From positions 2,202,501 to 2,266,500 of the forward strand of contig NC_081813.1 in assembly GCF_030704535.1 (NCBI RefSeq): DNA of 64,000 nt, read 5' to 3'. Position 1 is the stretch's first letter. Each line of letters opens with the position of its first letter. Origin of the DNA: Vitis vinifera. Lineage: Eukaryota; Streptophyta; Magnoliopsida; Vitales; Vitaceae. The notes beneath the pieces are model-generated. The model had not been told where the DNA came from, made no database searches, and saw only the letters and a program-made list of their open reading frames with translations. A program made the position numbers and the translations under genes. This document shows positions 23,467-35,500 of the stretch, in pieces.

Positions 23467-26400
23467 ATGGCTTTCTTGAAGAACTCATTCAGTATCTTCT
23501 ATTTTCCTTCTTTTAATGTCTTTGAAATCCTCTCTTTGTATTGTCTCTTAGCTTGCCTGTGCCCCTGAATCTTATTTATTTGATGACTAGTTCAAACTCT
23601 TTCTCTCTTTGTTGTTTGAAATACTTGGTGTGTGTTGAAAGTACAATGGACAAAAACTATGGAGGACGTTTAATAGACTTCCATTTTGTTTTTTTGTTCT
23701 TCCTTTTTGCCTTTCGATTCACCAGGTTGTACTTTGTTTTCTCTCATGTGTGTGTATGAACTTATCTGTGAATCCCATCAGCTCTTCTGGTCATCTGTTC
23801 TGGTCCTGCTTGTTTTCTTGTGTATGTTTTTCTGATGTTATGATTCTGATTTGTTTTTGTCTAATGGATGTACAGGCGGGCTCTCTTGGATGTGTGGAGA
23901 AGAACTTGATATGGGCTCCTTTTGCATTCAAAGAAGTATATTAGATGTCCTGAATCTGCTGTTTCTCTCTGTTTTCTGTGTGCTTTTGGTTATAGGCTCT
24001 ATTAGAAAACATGAGATCAGTCGGTGCAGCAGGAGGGACTGGGTCTCTAGGGGTGTTTCAATCTGTTGTGCTCTTATTAGCATTGGATATCTCAGTGCTG
24101 GTTTTTGGGATCTATACGCGAAAAATGAAGGGCCTAGGCTTTCGAGTTGGCCAGTTTACTTTGTTAGAGGGCTAATTTGGATCTCTTTGACAGTGTCATT
24201 GCTTGTTCAAAGATCCAAGTGGACAAGAATTCTTAGTTCTATCTGGTGGATGTCCTTCTTCTTATTGGTTTCAGCTCTAAATATCGAAATTATAGTAGAG
24301 ACACATAGTATTCAAATCTTTGTCATGGTGCCATGGCTCGTGAACTTCTTACTTCTCTTTTGTGCTTTTAGGAACATCTGTCCCTCTCTTTCTCTAGAGG
24401 CCTCAGATAAGAGTGTATCTGAACCTCTATTAGCCAAAAACCCTGTGAAAAGCTCAATAGATTTCAGCAAGAGTAGCTTCATCAGCAAGTTGACCTTTTC
24501 TTGGATTAATCCATTACTCCGCTTGGGTTACTCAAAACCATTAGTTCTAGAAGATATTCCTTCTCTAACACCGGAGGACGAGGCTGAATTGGCCTACAAA
24601 AACTTTGCTCATGCATGGGAACTTCTTCAAAGAGAGAAAAACTCAACCAACACTAGTAATTTGGTTCTTAGAGCCCTGGCCAAAGTTTACTGGAAAGAAA
24701 CGGTTTTTGTAGCGATTTGTGCGCTCCTTAGGACGATTTCTGTAGTAGTTTCTCCTTTGTTACTCTATGCTTTTGTGAATTATTCAAATCGCAAGGAGGA
24801 AAATTTGTCTGAAGGCCTTTTCTTAGTGGGGTGTTTGGTTATTGCCAAGGTGGTGGAATCTGTGTCTCAAAGGCATTGGTTCCTTGATTCAAGAAGGTCT
24901 GGGATGAGGATGAGATCAGCTTTAATGGTGGCTGTATACCAGAAGCAGCTCAAGCTTTCAAGTTTGGGAAGGAGAAGGCACTCAGCTGGGGAGATTGTGA
25001 ACTATATAGTGGTCGATGCTTATCGAATGGCGGAATTTCTTTGGTGGTTCCACTCAATGTGGAGTTACATGTTGCAACTTTTTCTATCCATTGGAGTCCT
25101 TTTTGTGGTTGTGGGACTTGGAGCTCTTTCAGGCTTAGTCCCTCTTTTCATATGTGGATTTCTTAATGTGCCATTTGCAAAGATACTGAAAACCTGCCAA
25201 ACCGAACTCATGATGGCTCAAGATCGGCGACTCAGATCTACTTCAGAGATCCTTAACAGTATGAAAGTCATCAAGTTACAGTCATGGGAAGATAAATTCA
25301 AGAACTTGATTGAATCCCTCCGAGAAGTTGAATTCAAATGGTTGGCTGAAGCACAGTACAAGAAGTGTTATAATACTGTACTGTATTGGTTATCTCCAAC
25401 CATCATCTCTTCGGTTATCTTTGTGGGATGTGCTCTTTTAGGTGCCCCATTAAATGCCAGCACCATATTCACCATTCTTGCAGCACTGAGGTGCATGGGA
25501 GAGCCTGTCAGAATGATACCTGAGGCTTTATCTGCTTTGATCCAAGTCAAGGTCTCCTTTGATCGGCTCAATGCCTTTTTGCTGGATGATGAGCTCAAAA
25601 GTGAGGAAATAAGGCACGTTACATGGCCAAATTCAGGTCACAGTGTCAAAATAAATGCAGGTAAGTTCAGTTGGGAACCAGAGTCAGCCATTCTAACCCT
25701 CAGAGAAGTAAATTTGACAGTACAACGGGGGCATAAAATAGCGATTTGCGGACCAGTTGGGGCAGGGAAATCATCACTCTTGCATGCTATACTTGGAGAG
25801 ATACCAAAAATTTCAGGAACTGTGAGTTGCAAAACCATTTAGTATCATAGATCATTTACAAATTTGATTTGCTAATTTTTTTTTCCCTTCTGCTGGTTGC
25901 AAACAGGTTGATGTATTTGGTTCCATTGCCTATGTTTCTCAAACTTCTTGGATCCAAAGTGGGACGATTCGTGACAACATTCTCTACGGAAAACCAATGG
26001 ATACAACCAAATATGAGAAAGCCATAAAAGCATGTGCCTTAGATAAGGATATAAACAGTTTTGACCATGGTGATGAAACAGAAATCGGTCACAGAGGGCT
26101 TAATATGAGTGGAGGACAGAAGCAGAGGATGCAACTTGCTCGAGCTGTCTATAATGATGCCGATATCTACCTCCTGGATGACCCTTTTAGTGCAGTAGAT
26201 GCACATACAGCTGCAATTCTTTTCAATGTAAGATTGAATATGTTAGCCTGCAGATAAATTTGCATATGGAAACTTCAACTGAATTTCAATTACACAACTG
26301 CAGGAATGCGTCATGGCTGCTCTTGCTCATAAAACCGTCATTCTAGTGACTCATCAAGTGGAGTTTCTCTCTGAAGTTGATAAAATTCTGGTAATAAGGC

Positions 26401-29243
26401 TTACTCTGAAAGCAATAAATATTTCCTTGTATATATGATTATGAGAACAAAAATTATCTGCCTTCTGCATTTCTAGGTTATGGAAGCTGGACAGATAACT
26501 CAATCAGGAAGCTATGAGGAGCTCTTGACATCAGGGACAGCATTTGAGCAGCTTGTAAATGCACATAAGAATGCAGTAACAGTATTGGAATTTTCAAATG
26601 ATGAACAAGTAGAACCTCAAAAATTGGATCAGAATCTGCTAGAGAAGTCCCATGGATCTCTCTTCACCAAAGAAAACAGTGAAGGGGAGATTTCTATGAA
26701 GGGTCTGCCTGGGGTTCAGCTCACTGAAGAAGAAGAGACAGAGATTGGTGATGTTGGGTGGAAGCCATTCTTGGATTATCTCCTTGTCTCAAATGGAATG
26801 CTCCTGATGTCTTTAGGCATAATAACTCAGTCTGGTTTTATTGCCCTTCAGGCAGCTTCTACTTATTGGCTAGCACTAGGCATTCGGATTCCTAACATCA
26901 GCAACACCTTGCTAATTGGAGTTTATACTGCAATTTCAACACTCAGTGCTGTATTTGTGTATTTCAGGTCTTTCTGTGCCGCCCGTCTAGGATTAAAAGC
27001 TTCTAAAGCCTTTTTTGCAGGCTTTACCAATTCCATTTTCAATGCTCCAATGCTCTTCTTTGACTCTACCCCAGTTGGGCGTATTTTGACCCGAGTAAGA
27101 TTATCTTCTTTTCTTTCAGAATAACCTCAGGAACCATACTCTTTTATGTGCCTGCTGAAGTTCAATCTTGCAGGCTTCTTCAGATTTCAGTGTTGTGGAT
27201 TTCGATATACCTTTCTCCATTATCTTTGTGGTAGCAGCTGGTCTCGAACTTATAACAACCATTGGAATTATGGCCTCAGTCACATGGCAAGTTCTCTTTG
27301 TAGCCATTTTTGCTATGGTTACTGCAAACTATGTTCAGGTAGATACTATTTTTTAGCATACGTGCTTTGATCTCTCTATTCTTCTTTGCTAATAGACACA
27401 CAAAAATCTGATTATTATCTCGTTTTCCTTTTGACTAAAAGGGGTATTATTTAGCCTCTGCAAGAGAGCTAATAAGGATCAATGGAACGACAAAAGCTCC
27501 TGTTATGAATTATGCAGCTGAGACATCACTTGGAGTGGTCACTATAAGGGCCTTTAAAATGGTGGACAGGTTCTTCCAAAACTACCTAGAGCTCATAGAC
27601 ACGGATGCAAAGCTGTTCTTCTATTCTAATGCAGCCATTGAATGGCTAGTTTTAAGAATAGAAATGCTCCAGAATCTGACTTTAGTCACTGCTGCTCTTC
27701 TCCTTGTTCTACTTCCCAAGGGTGTTGTAGTTCCAGGTATCTATAGTCGGTTACAATGGTCTTTTTATCCTTCAGAGTTCTTCCGTTTGTTAAAATGATT
27801 TCGTTTCTTTTTTACACAGGGCTTGTGGGGCTCTCTCTTTCTTATGCTCTGGCACTGACCGGCTCACAAGTGTTCCTGTCTCGATGGTATTGTAACTTAT
27901 CAAATTATATTGTTTCGGTTGAAAGGATCAAACAGTTCATGCGCATACCACCTGAGCCCCCTGCGATTGTGGAGGGAAAAAGGCCACCATCTTCATGGCC
28001 TTCCAAGGGTAGGATAGAGTTGCAAAATCTGAAGGTAAGATAGTTCTTCTAGTCCATGTTTTAAATGAATAAATGAATATGTTCCTTAGCATTGAGTTTG
28101 TGTTTTAGACTTAAATCCGATGATCCGTTTGATGTGTTTCAGATAAAATACCGCCCCAATGCTCCTCTAGTTCTCAAGGGAATCACTTGCACATTCAAGG
28201 AGGGGACTAGAGTAGGAGTTGTTGGAAGGACTGGAAGTGGAAAAACTACATTGATAAGCGCTTTGTTCCGACTAGTGGAGCCTGAAAGTGGGAAAATCCT
28301 CATAGATGGACTTGACATTTGTTCTATAGGTCTGAAGGATTTGAGGATGAAGCTTAGCATCATCCCTCAAGAGGCCACTCTTTTCAAGGGTAGCATCCGA
28401 ACTAACTTGGACCCTCTAGGCCTTTACTCTGACAATGAAATATGGGAGGTGAGCCTACTCATTTTAACTTTCTAGTTCAAAGTTCAAACAATTTTACATA
28501 CCAATATTCAGAAAAGAAGAGGACTTTTAGCAGTAAATCAATCACATTATTCACATATCTGATTGGTTTGGTTCTTCATTTTGAAGGCTCTAGAAAAGTG
28601 TCAGCTCAAGGCAACAATCAGCAGTCTTCCAAACTTGCTAGACTCATCTGGTGAGTTCACTTCAGGAAATTAAAAATTGAAGATTCCTTCAAAATTAGCA
28701 TACCCCATGTCATTTCCCTCTTATATTTTTCAATGTCACATAGAGAAGTTTCCATCTCACTCTGGTTCCTTCAACAGTAAGTGATGAAGGCGAGAATTGG
28801 AGCGCCGGGCAACGCCAGCTCTTCTGTCTTGGAAGAGTCCTACTTAAGAGAAACAGAATCCTTGTTCTAGATGAAGCCACTGCATCCATAGACGCTGCCA
28901 CAGATGCAATTCTACAGAGAATTATCAGGCAGGAATTCTTGAACTGTACGGTGATAACAGTAGCTCACAGAGTTCCCACAGTTATAGATAGTGACATGGT
29001 CATGGTCCTCTCTTATGGTATGCAATTCCAATCCAAGCCTAAGCCAGTTTTGGAGTATTGGGTTTTTGGTATTAACCCCAACTTACATAAAATATCGGTT
29101 GGTTTGATTTTGTAGGGAAGCTTGTGGAGTATGATGAGCCCTCAAATCTGATGGAAACCAACTCCTTTTTTTCAAAACTTGTAGCTGAATACTGGTCCAG
29201 CCGCAGGAGGAACTCCTCCCAGAATTTCAACTACTACAAATAG
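23467..29243 (+). CDS. ABC transporter C family (MRP), ABCC8-like, copy 2
   Basis: Full-size ABCC transporter of 1469 residues, probably a vacuolar or plasma-membrane organic-anion pump; substrate unknown. Exons: 23467-23491, 23876-25821, 25907-26227, 26304-26390, 26477-27094, 27174-27338, 27442-27736, 27820-28034, 28143-28448, 28587-28650, 28778-29017, 29116-29243. Domain order is TMD0, TMD1, NBD1 (Walker A 634-641, LNMSGGQ 722-728, LLDD), TMD2, NBD2 (GRTGSGKT 1252-1259, SAGQ 1356-1359, catalytic Glu1380). The ATG was chosen because the 25-base exon keeps phase with the shared exon 2. Its donor is 'ATTCA|gtatct', changed from 'TTGG|gtaa' in copy 3, so residue 9 is Ser and not Gly. Exon 10 uses an AAG acceptor. 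Exon 2 is one codon shorter than in the other copies (APL for SAPL). Confidence 0.92.
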
Positions 29244-30829
29244 TGAAGGTGCTCGATTTGGAGGTATGGCTGCTAATTATTGGTCTTAGAATAAATGAGT
29301 GAAGAAGGCCATCTTTTTCATTGCTTTGAAGAGAAATCAGTGTATTTGTGTAATAATGAAAAATGTAGGGAATGAGCAGGCAACAGCTGAGCTCCCTGGT
29401 GTTGAATTGATCAACATATTGAATAGTTATTAAGGCACATGGGGTTTGTGGATGACCAAACTCCATGGGTTTTCAAGTTGGAAGTTGACTTTGATATATC
29501 TATCATGATTGATATAAATATTATTCGCCTATGTTCATAAATTCTCATAACTTTAAAATATGTCTATGCATATTAAATACGTTGTTTCTCCTACGTGTCA
29601 CGTACTTATGGATGTAGAATACCGTATATGCTCATTATGGAATAATTCAAGCTTTAAACTTCTAAGTCAATTGATAATAATAATATGGTATTATAGGGAT
29701 TTTGACTTGTAGAGACTTCTCATTCTCTCTGTCTCTGTCTCTTAATGTATGTAAACGAAAAGACATTTAAATATTTATTGTGTAAAAGAAATACATGTGA
29801 ATGGCTATTGTCCTCTTTGTAACTGTGAGCTTGTCCTTGCTCTCAAATCTGCCCCTGCAAAAAACTAGTGAAGTGCCTTAAAGCTCTCTCCAGGAAAAGT
29901 AGCTGGATGTTATCTCTCCCTTGTCCACCAGTATAAGTAGGTTGATGTTAGGTCTCTCTCATGTCCACCAGGATAAGTCTCCCTCTCTCTCTCTCTCTCT
30001 CTCTCTCCACCAGTATAAGTAGCTTGATGTTATGTCTCTCTCATGTCCACCAGGATAAGTCTCCCTCTCTCTCTCTCTCTTTTATCTTTGGCACTACAAA
30101 AAGCCCAAAACCACCTATACCACACAATCTTCTTAGCCAAATGCTTGTCTCTCAGTTTCAGCTATATCAAAGAAAGCAAAAGAAATCAATCAAGTAACAT
30201 GCATTTGGATATAGTGGGCATGTTTGGAATTATTTGAATTTAAAGTGAAATAAAAGAGTGTTTATATTTGCATCCATTAAATATTTCTACGCATCTACTT
30301 GAATTAAGATTTTTTTAAGACAAAAATGACCTTTATGAAAATGATCCTAAAAACCTCTTAAAAGTTAGTACTATTTAGAACTATACTTTTAGACATTTTT
30401 AAAGACGTTCAAAGCTATACGTAAGTATATGATCCTGAAAAGTGTTTTTCAAAACAAAAATAAAAATAAAAGAAGCCAATCTTTCCAAAAGATATGACCA
30501 AAGTCTAAGAGAAAATCAAGGAATCTTTTTGACTAAATCAGATAATGAATGGACATCAATTAAGCCAAAAGAATTTTGGTGGATACGATGAAAGGAGGTT
30601 GAATGAACTTGATAGATCGATGAAATGATTCAACAAAAATAATCATGATGTTTTCAAAAAATATGTCACACCTCAAGACAATTTTGAAGTAATGAATATG
30701 TTATTAAAAATTCTATATTGATGTCCAAAGACATCTCATTTTCTCCCTGCATATATTTCAAAAATACCATGCATTATAAATCAATGAAGAAATTAGGAGA
30801 GTTTATTGTTAGACTTGCATTTAAACAAA
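29244..30829. other. 3' flank of ABCC copy 2 and intergenic DNA
   Basis: Probable 3' UTR to roughly 29,400, then AT-rich intergenic sequence. A CT-rich tandem repeat is listed at 29,900-30,085. Short open frames at 29,961 and 30,043 come from that repeat and are not genes. Confidence 0.55.
29900..30085. repeat. CT microsatellite within a roughly 80-bp tandem duplication
   Basis: The phrase 'ccaccaggataagtctccct' followed by a CT run occurs twice (near 29,966 and 30,048), each preceded by 'agtataagtag...ttgatgtta'. A shorter, diverged unit lies just upstream near 29,900. The first CT run is about 28 bases and the second about 20. Confidence 0.8.
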
Positions 30830-31060
30830 GAATGTGTTCAACGACAATGGGACATGTGGGAAATGTTGGAGTGAACCAGAAAAGTTTGGGTAGAATCGGA
30901 TCCAAGTATTGGCTAGATAAGCGTCCTTTAATAAGATTAGTAGTTATGAATCCTATAGACTATGGTCATGGGGTAGTGAGAGGAGAGCCCCAATTGGTAG
31001 AAAAACCCACAACCCCTTAGGATTATCTTGCATTTAGAAGAATGTCTCTTATGCCTAAAA
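30830..31060 (+). pseudogene. Plastid ribosomal protein L2 (rpl2) remnant
   Basis: The frame at about 30,838-31,017 reads [20 protein letters not shown], then a region like the plastid L2 segment ending in KPTTP. At 31,018 a TAG stands where the plastid gene has the Trp codon after PTTP. The continuing DNA still resembles the plastid sequence for a short way (DYLAFRR against the plastid GYPALGRR). The normally conserved HPHGGGEGRAPIG part is altered to [13 protein letters not shown]. Only part of the roughly 270-residue protein is present, so this is an old plastid-to-nucleus transfer (NUPT), not a working gene. Family assignment is from recall of plant L2. Confidence 0.8.
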
Positions 31061-31164
31061 AAAAATTATTTAATTTCTTCAAGTAGCATTATATTTTCTA
31101 AAAATTATTTAAGAAAATAAAATTATTGAATTATAAAGTTTGAATCAGTTTTATTGCACTTCGT

Positions 31165-31326
31165 TCGAGAGTTTCACCATTGTAACATTTTTCGCTTCTT
31201 TTGATTAGTAAATTTTTGAGTGTTAGTGCATTCCTCCGTAAACATAAAGATCACATTGATAATTGAATCACGATACAAATCTTGTCTTTTTTTTTTTTCA
31301 CTCATTTGTGCTTGGTTTGATTAACA
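31165..31326 (+). mobile_element. Truncated copia LTR 3' end
   Basis: Matches the right part of the solo LTR at 1,212-1,627: 'accattgtaac', 'gattagtaaatttttgagtg', 'agatcacattgat', then a T-run and the terminal 'gattaaca'. The left part is missing, and the plastid rpl2 remnant lies directly upstream. No target duplication was found. Confidence 0.6.
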
Positions 31327-32150
31327 ATAACTCTTGATAATGAAATTTTTTAAATTTACAAAGATTTATAGATACAACTCTTGTTCATTTCAACTTGATA
31401 TACTTATATTTTGAAAAAACAAAGAAATTTATAATAAGGAAAAACTATTTTTATTTTATTTTATTTGGAGATCATAAACAAAATTTGTTCCTAAAAATAA
31501 TTAAAAATTATTTTTAATAATTGTTTTTAAAATCTTTTTTTTTCTTTTATAATTCTCACACCCTTATACTTTGGTGCTACAAATAGTTTTATTCAATTAA
31601 AATAAAAAAATAAAAAATAATTTTTTTAATAAAAAAATAAATAAATATAGTTCTCAAACTAAAACTATTGGCAATGGAAAAATAACCACTTATACTTCTT
31701 TCTACCTTTTCTACTAATTAGAAAAAAAAAAAAAAGCATATTCTAACATATCAATAATATTTAAAATTTTACTTATAGGTTGTATTTAGTTAATAAGATG
31801 AGATATGATAGAATATCATATTTTATTAAATAAGAAATGTATATTATAAGATATCGTTTTCAATAAGATATGATATCCTTGAATATTATATCAAATGCAC
31901 ATGATATCTTAAGATAGTACATGCAATAAGATATATTACATGGTTATGCTTAGTTTGTAAAATGAGAATATATATATATATATATATTATTTTTCAATGT
32001 TTGATATTTGTTTAAAATAAAAATTATATTTCATTCTAATATTTTTTATTAAAAAATGAAATTTCTTACATTTAACAACATTTATAATTAAAATATTTAA
32101 AATTTATAAATAAATTTTTCATATTATATTATTCAATATATAAAAATAAT

Positions 32151-32181
<31 letters not shown>

Positions 32182-32566
32182 ATAATGCATGTATTATTAT
32201 TTTTTTATAATTTATTTTATAAATCTTTTTTAATAAAAAAATTTAAAATTTTAATCAAAATTTTTAATTTTGTAAAATAAGTAATATAAAAAAATTTTAA
32301 AAATTATTACAAAAAATTATAATATATATTATATTTTAACTGATAAATATAGCCAATAATATATTCTACCAATCATGCTATAAAACAAAAACAAAAAAAC
32401 ATGAATCACATGAATAATATTTGTCCTCAAGTGTTCTCTGGTGTCCTTGCCTTGTCAGCCTTTATTTTCTGGAGGAAAGAGGTTGCTAGAAAAGGAGAAT
32501 AGGTCACTGCCACCACTTTTATAGAAGTTTTAAATTTAGCTACTTATTTTTCTCATCATATCAACA
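31327..32566. other. AT-rich spacer and upstream region of ABCC copy 3
   Basis: Extremely AT-rich, with TA runs at about 31,970-31,986 and 32,155-32,176. No gene is supported. From about 32,400 the composition becomes more balanced and leads to the first exon of copy 3; no TATA box is clear enough to call. Confidence 0.5.
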
Positions 32567-35500
32567 ATGGCTTCTTGGGACAGCTCATTGGGTAACAACC
32601 ATTTTCCCTCCTTTGTTTCAATGGTCACCCACCCTTAATGTGTAGGCTTGATTAGTATACCTGGACCTTGAAAATTAGCCTTCTTTCATTACAAGTTGAG
32701 ACTTTTTGTTGGTGTTTGGTGGAAGTATATGTCCAGTGTGTGTTAATGTACAATGGACAAAAGTAATGGAATATCATTGATGGACTTTTCCTTTTTGTTT
32801 GTAAATTTTTCCATTTGCCTTTAGATTTATGGGTTGCATTTATGTAATATGCTTTATTGTTCTGATTTTGTCTATGGATGTACAGGTGGATTCTCCTGGA
32901 ATTCTGGGGAAGGGCTTGATATGGGTTTCTTTTGTGTTCAGACAACTATATTAGATGTCTTGAATCTGCTATTTCTTTCTGTTTTCTGTGTGATTTTGGT
33001 TATGGGTTCTGTTAGAAAAAATGTGATTTTTGAGCACAGCAGGAGGGACTGGGTCTCTGGGGGTGTTTCAATCTGCTGTGCTGTTGTTAGCATTGGATAT
33101 CTCAGTGCTGGTTTGTGGGATTTGTTTGTGAAAAATGAAGGGTCTGGGCATTTGAGTTGGTGGGCTTACTTTGTTAGAGGGCTGGTTTGGATCTCTCTTG
33201 CAGCTTCACTGCTTATTCAAAGACCCAAGTGTATCAGAATTCTTAGTTCTCTCTGGTGGTTGGCCTTCTTCCTATTGGGTTCAGCTCTAAATATCGAAAT
33301 TCTAGTGAAAACTCACAACATTCAAGTCTTTGACATGGTGCCATGGCTTGTGAGCTTCTTGCTTCTCTTTTGTGCATTCAGGAACATTTGTCACCATGAT
33401 TCTCCAGATACCCCAGATAGGAGTGTTTCCGAACCTCTACTAGGGAAAAAGCCTGAGAAAAGCTCAGTAGAATTAGGCAAGAGTAGCTTCATTAGTAAAT
33501 TGACATTTTCTTGGATTAATCCTTTACTTTGCTTGGGTTACTCGAAACCTTTAGTTCTAGAAGACATTCCTTCTCTGGTATCAGAGGATGGAGCTGAATT
33601 AGCCTACCAAAAATTTGCTCATGCATGGGAACAGCTTCAAAAGGAGAAAACCCCGAATAATAGCTGTAACTTGGTTCTACAAGCATTAGCCCGGGTCTAC
33701 TGGAAAGAAACCCTTTCTGCAGGGATTTTTGCTTTGTTTAAGACAATTTCTGTAGTGGTTTCTCCTCTGTTGCTCTATGCTTTTGTAAAATACTCAAATC
33801 ATAGTGGGGAAAATTGGCATGAAGGCGTGTTCTTAGTGGGGTGTCTAGTCCTTAACAAGCTGGTTGAATCCTTGTCTCAAAGGCATTGGTTCCTTAATTC
33901 TAGGAGGTCTGGGATGAGGATGAGGTCATCTTTAATGGTGGCTGTATACCAAAAGCAGCTCAAGCTTTCAAGTTTGGGAAGGGGAAGGCATTCAACTGGG
34001 GAGATTGTGAATTATATTGCTATCGATGCTTATCGAATGGGCGAATTCCCTTGGTGGTTCCACACAATGTGGAGTTTCATCTTGCAACTTTTTCTGTCCA
34101 TTGGAGTCCTTTTTGGGATTGTGGGTCTTGGTGCTCTTACAGGTTTAGTCCCTCTTCTCATTTGTGGACTTCTTAATGTGCCATTTGCTAAGATAATACA
34201 GAGGTGTCAATTCCAATTTATGATGGCCCAAGACCAGCGACTCAGGTCTACTTCAGAGATCCTTAACAGTATGAAAGTCATCAAGTTACAGTCATGGGAA
34301 GAGAAATTCAAAAACTTGATTGAATCCCTGCGAGACATCGAATTCAAATGGTTGGCTGAAGCACATTATAAGAAGTGTTATTGCACTGTACTGTATTGGT
34401 TGTCCCCAAGCATCATCCCTTCGGTTATCTTCCTGGGGTGTGTGGTTTTCAGGAGTGCCCCACTAGATGCCAGCACAATATTCACCGTTCTTGCAGCATT
34501 GCGGTGCATGTCAGAACCTGTGAGAACCATACCTGAAGCTCTATCTGCTTTGATCCAAATCAAGGTCTCTTTTGATAGGCTCAATGCATTCCTGCTAGAT
34601 GATGAGGTCAAAAGTGAAGAAATCAGGAAAGTTGTAGTACCAAATTCACATTACAGTGTTATAGTGAATGGTTGTGGTTTCAGTTGGGACCCGAAATCGA
34701 CCATCCTAACACTCAGAGATGTAAATATGGAAGTAAAATGGGGGCAGAAGGTTGCGGTTTGTGGGCCAGTTGGAGCAGGGAAATCGTCACTCTTATATGC
34801 TATACTTGGAGAGATACCAAAAGTTTCAGGAACCGTGAGTTGCAAAGCCCTTTAGTATTATTGATCATCTACAAATTTGTTTCACTAAATTTTTTCCTTC
34901 TGTTGGTTGTCAACAGGTTGATGTATTTGGTTCAATCGCCTATGTTTCTCAAACTTCTTGGATCCAAAGTGGGACAATTCGCGACAACATTCTTTATGGA
35001 AGGCCAATGGATAAAACCAAGTATGAGAAAGCCATAAAAGCATGTGCCTTAGATAAGGATATAAATAGTTTTGACCATGGCGATTTAACAGAAATTGGTC
35101 AGAGAGGGCTTAATATGAGTGGAGGACAGAAACAGAGGATTCAACTTGCTCGAGCTGTCTACAATGATGCCAATATCTACCTCCTGGATGACCCTTTTAG
35201 TGCAGTAGATGCACATACAGCTGCAGTTCTTTTCAATGTAAGATTGAATATGTAAACATGCATATATACGAATATGGAGAAAACTCTGATTGAATCTGAA
35301 TTATGCCATTGCAGGATTGCATCATGTCTGCTCTAGCTCAAAAGACTGTTATTCTTGTGACTCATCAAGTGGAATTTCTATCTGCAGTTGATAAAATTCT
35401 GGTAACAAAGCATAGTTCAAAATTTGATGAATCTTTCTTCATGCATACATGTGTTACTGATTATGGCAACAAAAATTATTGGATTTTTGCACTTCTAAGG

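Noticed and set aside
30718..31020. 100-codon open frame taken as a new gene
   Set aside because: Its second half is a diverged plastid rpl2 segment that ends at a Trp-to-stop change, and the first half has no recognisable content, so it is a pseudogene fragment.
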